A stretch of DNA of 64,000 bases from Medicago truncatula (GCF_003473485.1 NC_053045.1:44496494-44560493), one strand, 5' to 3'. Positions 21,834 to 33,209 are shown, counted from the stretch's first letter. The notes: a model not told the origin generated them from the sequence alone. Made by a program: numbers and translations.

Positions 21834-23562
21834 TTAGTGACAGAAAGTCAAAGAGGATTCATCAAAATGCATGTGAGGAATGAACGTTACCTTTTCAGAG
21901 AAACAAGGATGAAGATTGGGAGGTGCGGAAGAAGAAGGCGCGGTGGCAGGAGCTGGAGCAGACTCAGCAGAAGCAGGTGCGACAGAGGAAGGGGCAGACG
22001 CAGAAAATTGTGAATGGTAGCTGGTCATCTTCGCTCCCTTTATGGATTCTTCAACCTGTTTAGTAACAACCAATCACAAACTCTTCTTATGGTTGTTAAA
22101 TTTGAATTTATCAAAGCTCAGATTCTCAAAAAAAAATTACCACACTCGGTTACCTTATGGTTTTTAAATAACTACCTGCTTGATATTAAAATTTCTCATG
22201 TACGTTGTGTTGATGTTAACTGTCGTTGAAGGCGAGTTTTGTCGCAGGAAGTCAACTATTCCATCAGGTATGGGAGGTGGTTGCAAACCAGCATTAAATG
22301 CCTTGTTTAACTTAGCAGCTTCTTCAGGTGACTTGGTAGCTGCCTTGTTTAACATGTTCTCTTCCATCAAATCAATAAATAATCGATAATAAACTGGTAC
22401 CAGTTGTACTTCCAATGACTTCAAGTTACACAAAGAAGTGAACTTAACCTCCAATAAATCAGGAACAAAGGAGAGAATCTAAGCAAAGAAGAATAGAGAT
22501 GAATTAGTATCATACTTATGCAAGTCAACTGAATTTTAATAAAAAAAAAAATATCTTAAGAAGAAAGTAAAAACAAAGGTTTAAAACATGACAAGGAACC
22601 TGAAGAGTAGTTGAAGTGACTGCCAATGATTCTACATTGGCAAGGTCTTGCAGCCAGCTTAATAGAACCAAAGAATAATCCTCCAAAGCCAAAGCATAAT
22701 CCTCCGGAGCCAAAGAAACAAATGGATTGATATTTATTTTTTTAACAGAAAAAAGACTGCTCCCACATATTTTCTGAACAAGCATACCGGAAAAAGTAAA
22801 GGTACAAAGACTAGGAACAGATAACTCGATTTTGGCAATTCTTGAAGAACAATAATGCATCGCAAAATTGACAAGTGTCTCACTTGATATGCTGAGAATT
22901 TGAGCATCTTTTACCTTACAACCAGAAATAACCAAACTATTCAACTTGGGAAAGGCGGAAAAGGGCTCAGCACAACCGTTTTCACCACCGCAAAAGGAAA
23001 AATGTGATAGATCTAAGTTGGTCAATAAAGGCAAATTCAAAGATTTTGGAAATAATGTTTCTGTTTGATTACCACTACGTCTATGGTCAACTATAAGCTT
23101 AAGAGATGTAAGAGTACGACATTTAGAAACGCAGCTCAGAATGGGACAACCGTCAGCAGTGACATGGATTCCTAATTGTTGGATGTGGGTGTTATGGGAA
23201 CAAATATATTTTAAAATCATTTTGAGGAGGTAAGTCTCAATCTTGCCATGGCGCTCAAGATCGAGAGAGTGCAGTGCAGTCGATCTATCACGATTAGCCA
23301 AAATCTGAGATACAAATACGGAAAAAAGCTTCTTAGTGGAAAAGTCTGAGGAATGCAACATAAGAGTTGGAATGCGTTTCCAAAGATGTTTCCATCTTGT
23401 AGACAAAATGGAAGTTTGCACAACAAACTTTGATTTCAAAAACGACAAAATGTGAAGGATAACACAATCAGGTAAGTCAGTCAGCCTGTCTTGATTCTCT
23501 TCATTATCACGCCTTACTCTCTTATCGGGTGGAATCATTACTTCATCCACTGATTTCGACAT
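21834..23562 (-). CDS. F-box/LRR-repeat protein (copy B, 22-23.5 kb)
   Basis: Predicted SCF substrate receptor. Exon 1 is 23562-22600 (321 codons), exon 2 is 22478-22176 (101 codons) and exon 3a is 22055-21891 (55 codons, VEESIKGAKMTSYHSQFSAS then Ala/Pro/Ser-rich, ending HPCFSEK). The F-box lies at about 26-65 (LTDLPDCVILHILSFL, TRWKHLW). LRRs include FPKSLNLPLLTNLDL. Exon 2 ends near IPDGIVDFLRQNSPSTTVNI. If the donor after exon 3a (AAG|GTAACG) is ignored, the frame ends at 21834, giving about 495 aa. If used, splicing can continue to exon copies 3b and 3c. Retaining intron 2 instead would end the protein at ...NIKQVVI. No fourth exon like that of copies C, J and K was found near this gene. 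A UTR exon with donor CAAG|GTATATT lies near 23800. Confidence 0.85.
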
Positions 23563-23958
23563 TATTCAAGTAAGTCCGTAAGAATCTGAGCAAGCCTACA
23601 AAAAAAAACAATATGGAATTATATTCTGCAATATCCAAGCAAAGTAATGTTTCGATTGAAACGGGAAGCTATTTGGGGGAAAAACCCTAGTGATTTGGGT
23701 AAAAATTGATTTATGATTTGGGAAAATGTTCAGTATACATTAATTAAGTTTCATGCAGGATAATGATTTATGGGGAAAAACAGAGAATGAAATATACCTT
23801 GCGATTGAGTTGTGATTATTTGAAAATTGGAGTCAAAATCTGTCTGCACGGAAGGTTGATTGGAAAACTGCCGACTAGCGAATTGGAACGATGCATGCGA
23901 AATTTGTGGGATATGAAGGAAAGGTATTTGTGCTTTTGATCTCGTAGTATGAAGAAAT

Positions 23959-24724
23959 GGTCGATTCTAGGGTGAGGGTTCAATTAAGTTCCTCACCGGT
24001 GGACCACGAAGAAAATACCATTCGATTGAATCAATGGTTGAGATTTATTGAAAATAAAATTGAGAACATCTAGACATTTTAACATACATTCTTGTCCCTA
24101 TTATATTTCTTCATCCTTCAACTCCCCTGAAATCTGTAAATCTAGAATACGCGCAGAAAACATCTACATCCATTTGAAAATGAAAAACCAGATATGGGAA
24201 AGTGACATGAACCAATTTCTTGGTGTTGATAACTATTGTGTCAAAAGAGAAACCCCTAAAATTTGAAACTTTAATACTACATGTTCATGGTGAAAAACAC
24301 AACAAGAATAATGTTCGGTTATGGCCTTTTAACACACAAACAAATCAATTGAAACTTTAGTTCAAATGAAGGTGATAAAAAATGGGCATCGAACTTGTAC
24401 AAAAAAAAAAGCCTTTGAACTTTAAAATTGTTTGGAGGAACAGTGCAAAATCATTCTGCTTTTTTGTTCTTAGCAAACATATATAAGCAAAGAGAACTAA
24501 TTAAAGTTGAAAGTTTACAATTCTTTAATTTTCCAGCAAAATCATTTACGCAATTGAAAAGGAGGTAGATGAGGAAGACATAAGGGCATGGTTGTGGTGA
24601 ACATGTGTTGATGGTGGTCTCATATTTTATTTTAATAAATCTAGACCATTAATTAGATCGAATAGTATTTTTGTCATGGTTCACCGATGAAAGACTTAAT
24701 TGATCCCTCACCCTAGAATCCACC
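23959..24724. mobile_element. Mutator-like foldback element
   Basis: Long inverted repeats of roughly 100 bp. The left arm starts GGTCGATTCTAGGGTGAGGG, and the right arm on the opposite strand starts GGTGGATTCTAGGGTGAGGG. The flanks TGAAGAAAT (23950-23958) and TGAACAAAT (24725-24733) match at 8 of 9 bases, fitting the 9-bp duplication of MULEs. The interior (about 560 bp) has no transposase. It lies just upstream of copy B's 5' UTR exon, in its promoter region. Confidence 0.8.
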
Positions 24725-24884
24725 TGAACAAATTAGGTTTTTTCCTTATCATTTAAAAAGATAACGGATGAGAGTGAATTCAACTATTAAAAAAAATGTA
24801 ACAAAACACAATTTTTTTTTGTTACCATAGAAAATATATCGTTCAACAAACACGACAAGAGTATATGTTTCAATATTTTTTGAG

Positions 24885-25560
24885 TAAATTACACTTCCCT
24901 CCCCTCAAAGATGCTTGAATTACACTCTCCTACCCTCTTATATTAAAATATACACTCCACTCCCTTGAAAAGTAAATTTGATACTCCCCTTCCTTGTGAG
25001 ATGCTTGAATTTCAACCTCCTCCCTTAATAATTAAATATACACTACACTTTAATCTATTTTAACATAAATAAATATTTTTATAATATATACTAATTTTGA
25101 ATCACAATTTAAAAAATAAAAATTCATTTTTTTATAATTTAAATGTCAATTATAATTAAATTTATAACTTGGAGTATAAAATTCACATTTAAATAAGCAT
25201 TACTTAATTGACTTTAGTTATTTTTCACATATTTTAATTTTATTTTGGGTTGTTTCATAATAGGGTTTAAAACTACAAGTTAATGTGAATAAAAAATAGC
25301 GAAAAATATGTATTCAAATTTTGATTATATTTAAATGAACCTCTAATACTATTTTTTTCAAAGAGTGTTAGACTATTTTTTTTTTGCTAGATTATTAGAA
25401 GTAAAAAAAAATATTGAGGGAGTAAAGAGTGGATTTTAACATAAGAGGGGAGGAGAATGTAACTCAAGCTTCTCTCAAGGGAGGGGACTAAAATATTTTT
25501 TAAAATGTTTTGAATAAGAGGGGAGAGAAATGTATATTTTAACATAAGAAAAGCTACGTG
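24885..25560. mobile_element. foldback repeat with CTCCCCTC / GAGGGGAG motifs
   Basis: The left side has repeated pyrimidine-rich blocks (TACACTTCCCTCCCCTCAAA, TACACTCTCCTACCCTCTTA, TACACTCCACTCCC). The right side has the complementary AAGAGGGGAG blocks next to ATGTATATTTTAACATAAG. A related piece lies at 33220-33580. Ends are not sharp, so the superfamily is unassigned. Confidence 0.6.
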
Positions 25561-25735
25561 TCATGATTTATATCTTAGAAAATATTATTTCATAAGAAAA
25601 AAAACATCATTTCATTGTTTATCAAAAGCAATGTGTCATGAATTAAGTCAGCCAAACTGATTTTTTCAGTCACTTATCTTAAAAGAAAGGTTCACAAAGA
25701 AGGCATTTTAACTTCAAATGTGATATGATAACTTT

Positions 25736-27270
25736 TCACTGCCCATTATCAAGAAGTGGAGAGTTTCTGTAAGGTTGGAGCTTCTCAACCTTATCTTCAT
25801 TAGATGATTTATCACACTAAAGGATGAAAAAGTAACACTATCAATTGTCATTGAAAAATCAATTATATAAAAAAAGGTTACAACCGGTATAAGAAAGCAA
25901 ATGAATAAAAACTGAATTTCAAAGATTCTAAACTTATTTAAATATCGACGCCTCTGTCGTCATTCTTGAACAATTTCTACTTGGGTAAATTGAAAACAAG
26001 GATTCTACAATCTCTAATATGCTATCTCATTTTGAAATATCACAAAAATGGAAATCTCTACATGAAAAAAATCAAATGGCACCCAAAAATTTATTCTCGG
26101 AGGGGATCCATCAAAATGCATGTGAGGAATAATACCTTTCAGCGTGACTGAGATGAAGATCGGGAGGTGTGGAAGAGGCAGGCGCAGCGGTAGAAGCAAG
26201 TGCGGAGAACTGCGAAAGATAATTGATAATATTTGCACCCTTTATAGATTCCTCAACCTGTTTAGTAATAACCAATCACAAATTCTTATGGTTGTTTCAT
26301 TAAATTAGCTAAGCTGAGATTCGAGAAAAAAAAATTAACACACTCAGCTCCCTTATGGTTTTCAAATAACTACTTGCTTAAGATTAAATCAATTCGAATA
26401 ATCTGTTAAGATGTTAACTTTGGCCGTCGGTGAATTTTTTTTGCAAGAAGTCAACTATTCCATCAGGTATGGGAGATGGTTTCAAACTTGCTTCAAATGC
26501 CTTTCCTAACTTAGCAGCTTCTTTACGTGACTTGGCAGCAACTTTCTTTAACATGGCATCGCTCACTATGTTGGGTAATCCCATTGGATGCTAGGTAGTT
26601 CCAGTTTTATTTCTGTAGACTTCAAGTTACACAAAGAAGATAGCTTAATAACCTCTAGTAAATAAGGAACTAAGGAGAGTATCTAAAGAATGAGGATTGA
26701 GAGTGAATTAGGATAAGTTATGCAAGTCACTTGATTCTAAACAAAAGTTAGAAATAAAACAAAAAGAACCTCTAGTAGAGATTAAAATTAAAGCCTCAAA
26801 ACTGGCAAAGCAGAGAGTAGTTGAAGAGATTGTCGATCATTTTACATTTGCAAGGTCTAGCTGCCTGTTGAATTTATGTCATCTTGAAATCATTTATGTA
26901 TTGATATTTACTTGTTTAACAACAGAACGAAAGACCGCTCCCAAATATTTTCTGAACCGGAAACCCGGCAAAAGTAAAGGTACAAAGACTTGGAGAAGTT
27001 AAATCGATTTTGGCGGCGAAGTTAGATGTTTTTTTTTTTTTTTGGTCAAGTAGTCCAGTGGTTAGAACTCACACAATTTAATTGTGGAGAAGTGGAGTGT
27101 CCGGGGTTCGAACCCCGGCCCCTGCATATAAAATGTGATATCCCTACCAACTGAGCTAAGCTCACGGGGATAGATGAATTATTATGCATAGGTAGATAAA
27201 TTGAAAAGTGTCTCGCTTGATATGCTGAAGATTTGTGCATCCCTAACTTTAGAACTATGCATGATTGATC
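25736..27270 (-). pseudogene. F-box/LRR pseudogene (copy C): LRR part and 3' exons only
   Basis: Host F-box paralogue without its F-box and N-terminal LRRs. A degraded LRR segment at about 26820-27270 is split by a SINE (27029-27170). An exon 2-like segment lies at about 26410-26690 (IPDGIVDFL-type motif). Exon 3 is 26257-26136 (VEESIKGANIINYLSQFSAL, Ala/Ser/Pro-rich). One base is missing before the donor relative to sister genes, so the donor phase shifts. Exon 4 is 25816-25736 and is well kept (CDKSSNEDKVEKLQPYRN to SPLLDNGQ, then TGA; 27 codons). Loss of the F-box, the SINE and the shifted donor make a functional product unlikely. Confidence 0.8.
27029..27170 (-). mobile_element. tRNA-derived SINE inserted in an LRR exon
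   Basis: Read on the - strand it has an A box (TTAGCTCAGTTGG), a B box (GGTTCGAACCCC) and a 3' poly(A) tail (the T run at 27029-27043). The 6-bp repeat TAGATG flanks it (27023-27028 and 27171-27176). It interrupts the LRR exon of pseudogene C, so it arrived after, or as, that copy lost its coding role. Confidence 0.88.
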
Positions 27271-27427
27271 CATTTTTTTTTTATATGTGAATAAATGAAG
27301 CATGGACACAGACAAGTAATCATAAAGAACGAAGAGCAAGTACAAGAAACAAAACATTGTCAATCGAGGAAAGTTTAGAAATACCAAAATAGCATTTCAG
27401 GATGAGTAACATAATCCTTGCCTTGTA

Positions 27428-27685
27428 CTCCCTCCGTCCCTCAATAGATGACCTAGTTGACTCTGACGCACGTACCAATGCATATGTTTTATCTTTGATA
27501 TCTTCAATTCTCTACTAAAAAAAATTATAAAAATTCAATATTTTAAAAATATTCATCGAGACGAATCCAACAACATCTTACATGATATTATTTATCTTTG
27601 TGAATTAGTAGAAAAATATAATCAAAGTATGTCAAGTCAATAATGTATATTGTCAACTAGGTCATCTATTAAGGGACGGAGGGAG
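27428..27685. mobile_element. Stowaway-type (Tc1/mariner) MITE
   Basis: Terminal inverted repeats begin CTCCCTCCGTCCCTCAATAG at the left and end in GGGACGGAGGGAG at the right, with a TA on each side (27426-27427 and 27686-27687). The element is 258 bp, the arms pair for over 30 bp (through TAGATGACCTAGTTGA), and there is no coding capacity. All are Stowaway features. Confidence 0.92.
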
Positions 27686-27699
27686 TATTTATTAAAATA

Positions 27700-28200
27700 A
27701 AGAGCACTCTTATATGGTGTGATTGAATTTTCTAGCGACTAGATCACAAATAAGTATTGTATAGATTTTAATCCTCAAAAAACTATTAAAACCAATCACC
27801 AAATGAATCAAAAGTAAGTCTATCACACTGTGAGACTTATCCACTTTGATTTTGTTTCCTTGTGCCAAAGCTTTTCTCCACCTACCCTGGCTTGGGCAGA
27901 CGAAATTCTTGATCTTTAAAACCAATTTGATTGTTTCTTTTGGACAGTATACCATTTCTGCCGTTACCAAACGTTTGAGTAGGTGGACCATTTTGTTGTA
28001 ACAAGTGATTAAAAACCGTCGTCCGTGTGTATGCCACCAAAATATATTCGCAACATTAAGCATTAGCGTAAAATAAAATATCTTTAACTTCAAAATCAGG
28101 GCACACCAATGAATCAAAATGGCAGCAACTCATTCATATAACTAATAACTAATTCTAGAGTATTTCACAAAAGTCTAGAAATACTAATCTCATCAAGTTG
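27700..28200. other. unassigned DNA between two F-box pseudogenes
   Basis: A minus-strand open frame of about 135 codons (28117-27710) exists, but I recognise no motif and composition is not convincingly coding. The stretch separates pseudogene C from fragment D and may be an inserted element of unknown type. Confidence 0.35.
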
Positions 28201-28209
28201 TAACTTACC

Positions 28210-28690
28210 GCAACCATGGTATACAGGTAAAAGAAAAGGTACAAAGAATTGGAGCAGATAGCTCAATTTTGGTAAAGTTGGATAAAATACTACATATAGT
28301 TAAGTTCGAAGATTTTGGAAATACTGCTCAGAATGGGACAACCAGTAGTAAAATCCTTGACTGAAAATTTTAGTAGGAATATGTTTCCAAAGATGCTTCC
28401 ACCTTTTGGACAAAATGCCAGTTCGAACTCGATGTTTGGAATCCAACATTGACAAAATGTGAAGAAGAACACAATCAGGCAAGTCACTCAGCCTGTCTTC
28501 ATTAGACATTATTATTCATTCAGGTGAGTCCCTGAGCAAGTACCTAATCAAACATAAAAGGAAAAATATGGAATTATTATATTATTTTGCAAACTGGACA
28601 AGAAGAAACTTAGAAGTTCTACAGTCGGGGAATGAAAATAAAAATACCTTGCGATTGAATGAGTGTGGTAAGTTCTGATTGTTTGAAAAC
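28210..28690 (-). pseudogene. F-box fragment (copy D)
   Basis: The frame 28509-28300 starts MSNEDRLSDLPDCVLLHILS and continues through KRWKHLWKHIPT, an intact F-box. It then jumps to unrelated LRR scraps: a large deletion removed most LRRs, and pieces matching other parts of the gene lie at 28210-28300. The 5' UTR exon with donor AAG|GTATTT (near 28648) is still present. A 69-residue product consisting of little more than an F-box is conceivable, but a decayed gene is more likely. Confidence 0.75.
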
Positions 28691-28699
28691 TGGAGTCAA

Positions 28700-29150
28700 A
28701 ACTGAAAGACCAAAAAATAAAAACTTGAAAAATACAGTTGAAGGATGATTAGGGATGACGAAGAATTACAATATGAAAGGAGAAATCACAGTGTGAGAGA
28801 GTGAAATACGATAGTGCCAGAAGTGATGTCGTCTTGAGTTGGCAATGGAAAACCTTGATTTGAGAAAAATCAAATATACGATGAGATAACCCTAATTTCC
28901 ATTTTTTTTTTGGGTCAAGCCCTAATTTCCATTTTTGTCGTATCCCATCAATTTGTCCTATTTTCAAGTATTTTAAACCTATTTTTTGTATAATATTTTT
29001 TTGAAGGGGCTATTTTCTTTTTTGAAGGACAAAATGAACCAAAGAATTTTATGAGTAACATTTTCATTTATGAATCAAACAATTTTTATTTATTTCTTTG
29101 ATTAAATGAACCAAAGAATTATTTTTCAATTTTAGTATTTTAGGAAGAAA
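28700..29150. other. AT-rich spacer
   Basis: Upstream flank of fragment D; a short direct repeat (CCCTAATTTCCATTTTT at about 28891 and 28919). No gene seen. Confidence 0.45.
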
Positions 29151-29162
29151 ATATAATTTTAT

Positions 29163-29690
29163 GGCTTAACACATCCGTTGGTCCCTTAACTTAATTCTTT
29201 TTCTCAGTATGGTCCCCTAACTAAAAAACGTCTTAAATTGGTCCCTTATGTCTTTTGTCGTTACCTCTTTTGATCATCTCCGTTAGTTTTTTATTGACTA
29301 ATATTGTGTACCCACATGATTCAACGGTCCTCTTTTAACGAAAAAATCAAATGGTTAAAATTAAAAAAATTAATTTTCCAGTAAAGTATAATAGACCATA
29401 CTGGTTAAAATTTAGGAATGATTCACAGTAAAGTATAATAGACCCCACATGATTCAATGGTCCTCTTTTAAAGAAAAAATCAAATGGTTAAAATTAAAAA
29501 AATTAATAAGGCATATGGTGGGCCACTTTTTAATATGGTTCATCTTAGATATTTGATATTAAAAACTAACGGAGAGGACCAAAAGAGGTAACGGAAGAAG
29601 ACATAAGGGACCAATTTAAGACGTTTTTTAGTTAGGGGACCATACTGAGGAAAAAGAATTAAGTTAAGGGACCAACGGATGTATTAAGCC
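29163..29690. mobile_element. Mutator-like foldback element with internal duplication
   Basis: Inverted arms of about 110 bp: GGCTTAACACATCCGTTGGT at the left, and its reverse complement ending in AAGCC (with one mismatch) at the right. A perfect 9-bp duplication, TAATTTTAT, flanks it (29154-29162 and 29691-29699). The interior contains a direct repeat of about 62 bp beginning CCCACATGATTCAA (29311 and 29444). No transposase. Confidence 0.9.
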
Positions 29691-29847
29691 TAATTTTATT
29701 GGTTATAATTATTGTATTAATGTTTCACATTTTATCAAAAAACATATTCAATATTCACTATTATGATATTAAAAAAAACATTTACTATTACGAGTAAGTA
29801 TTTTTTTTTTTCAAATGTTAAATTTTAGTTTGACGATACATTTGGTA

Positions 29848-29970
29848 AATAAAAGTTAGTTACTATAATTTTTTAAATGATGGAAAATAGTGTTCTCACT
29901 CGTTGGTAAATAAAAGTTAGTTACTATAATTTTTTACAAGAGCAAGTTTATAGTGCTCTCACTCGTTTTT
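29848..29970. repeat. tandem duplication of about 60 bp
   Basis: GGTAAATAAAAGTTAGTTAC plus ATAATTTTTTA and CTCTCACTCGTT recur twice in succession. It lies immediately before the FAR1-like fragment. Confidence 0.8.
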
Positions 29971-29972
29971 CT

Positions 29973-30530
29973 TTTCAAAAGTTTCAAGAGGAGTTTGAGA
30001 GGTCCACACAATATTCAATTGATCATGAAAATGGTAATGTGTTTGTGGTGTGGTTTTATAAAGATGTAGTGTTTTGGGATGGTAAGGTTGCTACATGTAG
30101 CTGCAAGCTTTTTGAATTTTGGGGGATATTATGTCGTCATATTCTTAGTATTTTTCTTCATAAAGATTGTCATAAAATCCCTCCTAACTACTTGCCTTCA
30201 CGGTGGTTGCTTCAAGTATCATACGAGGATAATGATGTGGAGTCTCGAGTTAATGTTGCTGTTGAGGAGCAGGTACTAGATTGTTACAATGAACCTCACC
30301 CACAACACGTTGTTCATTGTCCTCCAAAATCCAAACCTAAAGGCCGTCCCAAACGGCGACGACTTAAAGGTGGAAAAGAGTTATCACATAACATGAATAC
30401 TTGTGGATTATGCAAAGGTTTAGGACATAACATTGTCACATGTCCTCTACAGGAAAAGACGAAGGAAAACAAGAAAAAGAAAATTTGTGAAGATGCATAT
30501 TTAAATCCAATTCTCCTTCCAAAAGTTTAG
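29973..30530 (+). pseudogene. FAR1/FHY3-like (MULE-derived) 3' fragment
   Basis: The frame open from about 29973 reads FQKFQEEFERSTQYSI. It then has a SWIM zinc-finger pattern CSCKLFEFWGILCRHI (CxC...CxH), a basic KPKGRPKRRRLKGGK stretch and a zinc-knuckle-like CGLCKGLGHNIVTCP, ending at 30530. That order is the C-terminal half of FAR1-related proteins, which descend from Mutator-like transposases. The N-terminal FAR1 DNA-binding and MULE transposase domains are absent upstream. Another short frame, EYVGDITWSGISKSF, starts at 30602 after a TTTAATAG acceptor-like site and may be a further exon. It is most likely a truncated copy. The source could be a host FAR1-related gene or a MULE. Confidence 0.8.
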
Positions 30531-30709
30531 GTAGACATTTATAATTCATTTTATTTATAAAATTCTTTAGACTTCTAATATTTGATCATACTGTTTAATA
30601 GGAATATGTTGGTGATATAACCTGGAGTGGAATTTCCAAGAGTTTTGAAAATGAAGCTGACGATACAAGCATGGTATCCTATTTTGTTTTGAAGAGGATC
30701 TAATTACAC

Positions 30710-31980
30710 ATTTGATGATTTAGTATTTCATACTTTAATTGGATATGTTTTATCTTTGAAATTGCAAATTTATTTTAGATTTTATATTGTCGCAAAAAAT
30801 GATTAAAAAAAATCAGTTAGAGTAACAAAAAATTGTTAAGATATTAAAGGAATCAAGTGGATTAAAAAAAGTTCACAAGGAAAACAAAGGGTTAATAGTG
30901 TTTTATCCGTGTAATATAAAGCATTTTTGGTTTTGTCCCCTGCAATATAGGGTTCATTAAACTTTTTCACAAACCCAGTACACACATTAATTGTGTTCAT
31001 GTTCTTGTTTCTTCACAAACTCAAACCTTCATACCACAATCCCAAAATTCATGAAAAAAAATCCAACAGAGTTCTTTGACAAATAATATTATTTATAATC
31101 ATCAACAACAACACAATTGTTTAACAGTTAATTACAATCCATTAAAATTCTTCAAATCTAGAATCGACTTACCCAATTTATCTTCATCTTCCCAAACTGG
31201 AAAAAAATCGTAGAAGAAAATTTATCAAACTTAGTTCTGACTCACTCAGTAACTCAGCTTCATGTTCAAAACCAACCGTCGGAGCTGACGAACAAAAAGG
31301 TAACGACAACCTTGGTTTGGTTGTTGTTGATTCTATTGAACGTGCGAGGTTTAAAACAGAAAAGCTAATTAATCATAGAGAGGAGGTTAATTTGGGTAGT
31401 GTTGTTATTATTTCTCTCTGTGATGTGCCATTGTTGTTGTTTTGTTTGGATTGTTTTTTGCTGATGGAAAAATTGGGCAGGAGAAGAGGAACAAAATAGT
31501 GATGGAAAAGAGGAAATATTGGTTTCTCGGTAGCTTAAACAAGATTTTGGGTAGACGTTAATTTGATTATTTCAATTTCATTTATTTAATGATTTTTGGT
31601 TTGTTTGAATTTTTAGCCCTATTTTTGGACAATAAAACCAAGGCTTAAATTTGTAGCTTTGTTTGCCATTTTTTTTTATAGCAAAATAAAATATTATAAA
31701 GAAAATGGAGTCAGTAGTACATGGGTGGCTAGAGTACCGTAACTACTCAAGAACCCCCAAATAACAAACAAAGAGGGGAAAAAACTCAACACGCCTATAA
31801 ACAAGGATGTTTTTATCTTTAGGCCCCCAATATATTTAAGGGCTCCTACATATACATATGGTGGTTATCTGCTGGATATACGTTTTATCAAACATACACC
31901 CGATATGCATTTAGGGGATCTTAGAGATATTGGGGGTGGTTTAAAGAGAAACGTTCATAAACAAAAAAGAGAAACCATTC
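30710..31980. other. intergenic DNA with an unrecognised coding-like stretch
   Basis: From about 31225 to 31499 on the + strand the frame reads ...SDSLSNSASCSKPTVGADEQ, then VVVDSIERARFKTEKLINHR and on to a stop at 31499. Its balanced composition suggests a gene relic, but I recognise no family and found no partner exons. The remainder (to 31980) is AT-rich or repeat-like, with no clear element ends. Confidence 0.3.
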
Positions 31981-31989
31981 CATATTCCA

Positions 31990-32690
31990 ACACAGCTATT
32001 GCAAAACTGAAATCTTAAGAGATGTAAGAGCTTAACATGAAAAAACGCATCTCAGAACGAGAGAAGTTTCACCTTGGATATAGATTCTAACTCATGGAGG
32101 TGGGTATTATGTGATCAAACATTATTTAAAATATTTTTAAGGAGTTGAGGCTCAATATCATCGTGACAGTCATGATCAATGGTGTGCAGTGCAATTGAGG
32201 TATCACGAAGAGTCAAAATATTTGACACGAATTTGGTAAATTTCGTAACAGTGAAAAATCCTGAAGAATGTCAAATAAGAGTTTGAATAAGTTTCCAAAG
32301 ACACTTCCCTCTCGTGGACAAAACACAAGTTTGAGTAGCCTATTTGACGTCAAATAATGACAAAATGTGAAGGAGAACACCTTCGGATAAGTCACTCGGC
32401 ATGTCTTCATTTTCCACCTCACGTAGCCTTACTCTTTTCATCTTTTCTCGAATCATGCTCTCTTTGAGAAAATATACATATTCCCTATTTCCTTTGTGAA
32501 ACATTGAAAAGAAACAACAAAATTGAATTATATTATGAAATATTACGGAACAAGAAACAAATGAATAAACTATAAAGCGAAATTTCAATTAGAGAAATCC
32601 AAATCATGTTAAATTGCAAAGAATAAAAACCTAGAAAGTAATTTGAAGTCTCAGTTGGGGGAACGAGAAATATCTTGTTGTTGAGTTTGT
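31990..32690 (-). pseudogene. F-box/LRR pseudogene (copy F), 5' part
   Basis: From the start at 32460 the frame reads MIREKMKRVRLREVENEDMP, then an F-box start (SDLSEGVLLHILSLFDVK) and a stop. Downstream sequence still aligns by eye to the family (TCVLSTRGKCLWKLIQTL, VSNILTLRDTSIALHT, IEPQLLKNILN) but is broken by stops and ends near 31990, about one third into the LRR region. The 5' UTR exon is recognisable, but its donor reads AAG|ATATTT instead of AAG|GTATTT. Clearly dead. Confidence 0.8.
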
Positions 32691-32727
32691 GACTTCTTCG
32701 GTGGATTGAAATTTCTTTTATATGTGT

Positions 32728-32875
32728 CCACAAGTCCTAGTTCAATTGGCAAAATGTCGAAATTGTTAGCTGGACGCCATGATCGGGGTTCGAACTCCGG
32801 TACCTTCACTTATGTATGGGAGTTTATAATGGCTTTGCCATTTCGTCTATCTACAAAACCAAAAACAAAAATTCT
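32728..32875 (+). mobile_element. tRNA-derived SINE
   Basis: A-box-like CCTAGTTCAATTGGCAAAAT near 32743 and B-box GGGGTTCGAACTCC at 32785-32798. A conserved tail (CTTCACTTATGTATGGGAGT, GGCTTTGCCATTTCGTCTA) and an A-rich end follow. A family distinct from the copies at 1017 and 27029. It lies in the promoter side of pseudogene F. Ends approximate. Confidence 0.75.
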
Positions 32876-33209
32876 TTATTTGCAGATCTATTTTATTATA
32901 ATCAAAATACCAATCATATTTTTCTCTGATTTTGATGTACAATATCATTAACATATAGTTTCTAAATTTTTTATAAGATATGATACGATACAAAATAAAT
33001 AATTTTTTTTAAATTACTACAACCAATGAAATATGGGTAATCAAATATTTATTTTATATTCTAAATCATTAAGTTCATAATAAAATAATCAACTTTTATT
33101 ATTGATATTGATATTAAAAAGAAATGAATTATTTTTTATGGAATGGTGGATCAAAATTTGTAGAAATTATAAAAATATTTATTTATATAAAAATAGATTA
33201 AAATGTAGT

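Larger units (their letters stand above)
20400..22090 (-). repeat. three tandem units of about 0.67-0.70 kb carrying exon 3 of the F-box family
   Basis: The acceptor landmark CAACCTG(A/T)TT recurs at 20677, 21351 and 22052, spacing 674 and 701 bp. Between landmarks, shared blocks recur in the same order: GTTCCAGTACAAGCATACAATC, the TACAATGTTTCTA block, TTTCAATGTCATGTATCTTA, GAAGGACACA and AATTTCTACTTGAGTAAA-like strings. Each unit contains one copy of the Ala-rich exon 3 on the - strand. This is a local tandem duplication of the 3' end of copy B. Confidence 0.85.

Noticed and set aside
27085-27170. possible tRNA gene on the - strand
   Set aside because: A and B boxes are present, but poly(A) tail and target duplication show a SINE; acceptor-stem pairing is absent.
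27710-28117. 135-codon open frame on the - strand
   Set aside because: No motif, odd composition, and no splice partner; treated as unassigned DNA.
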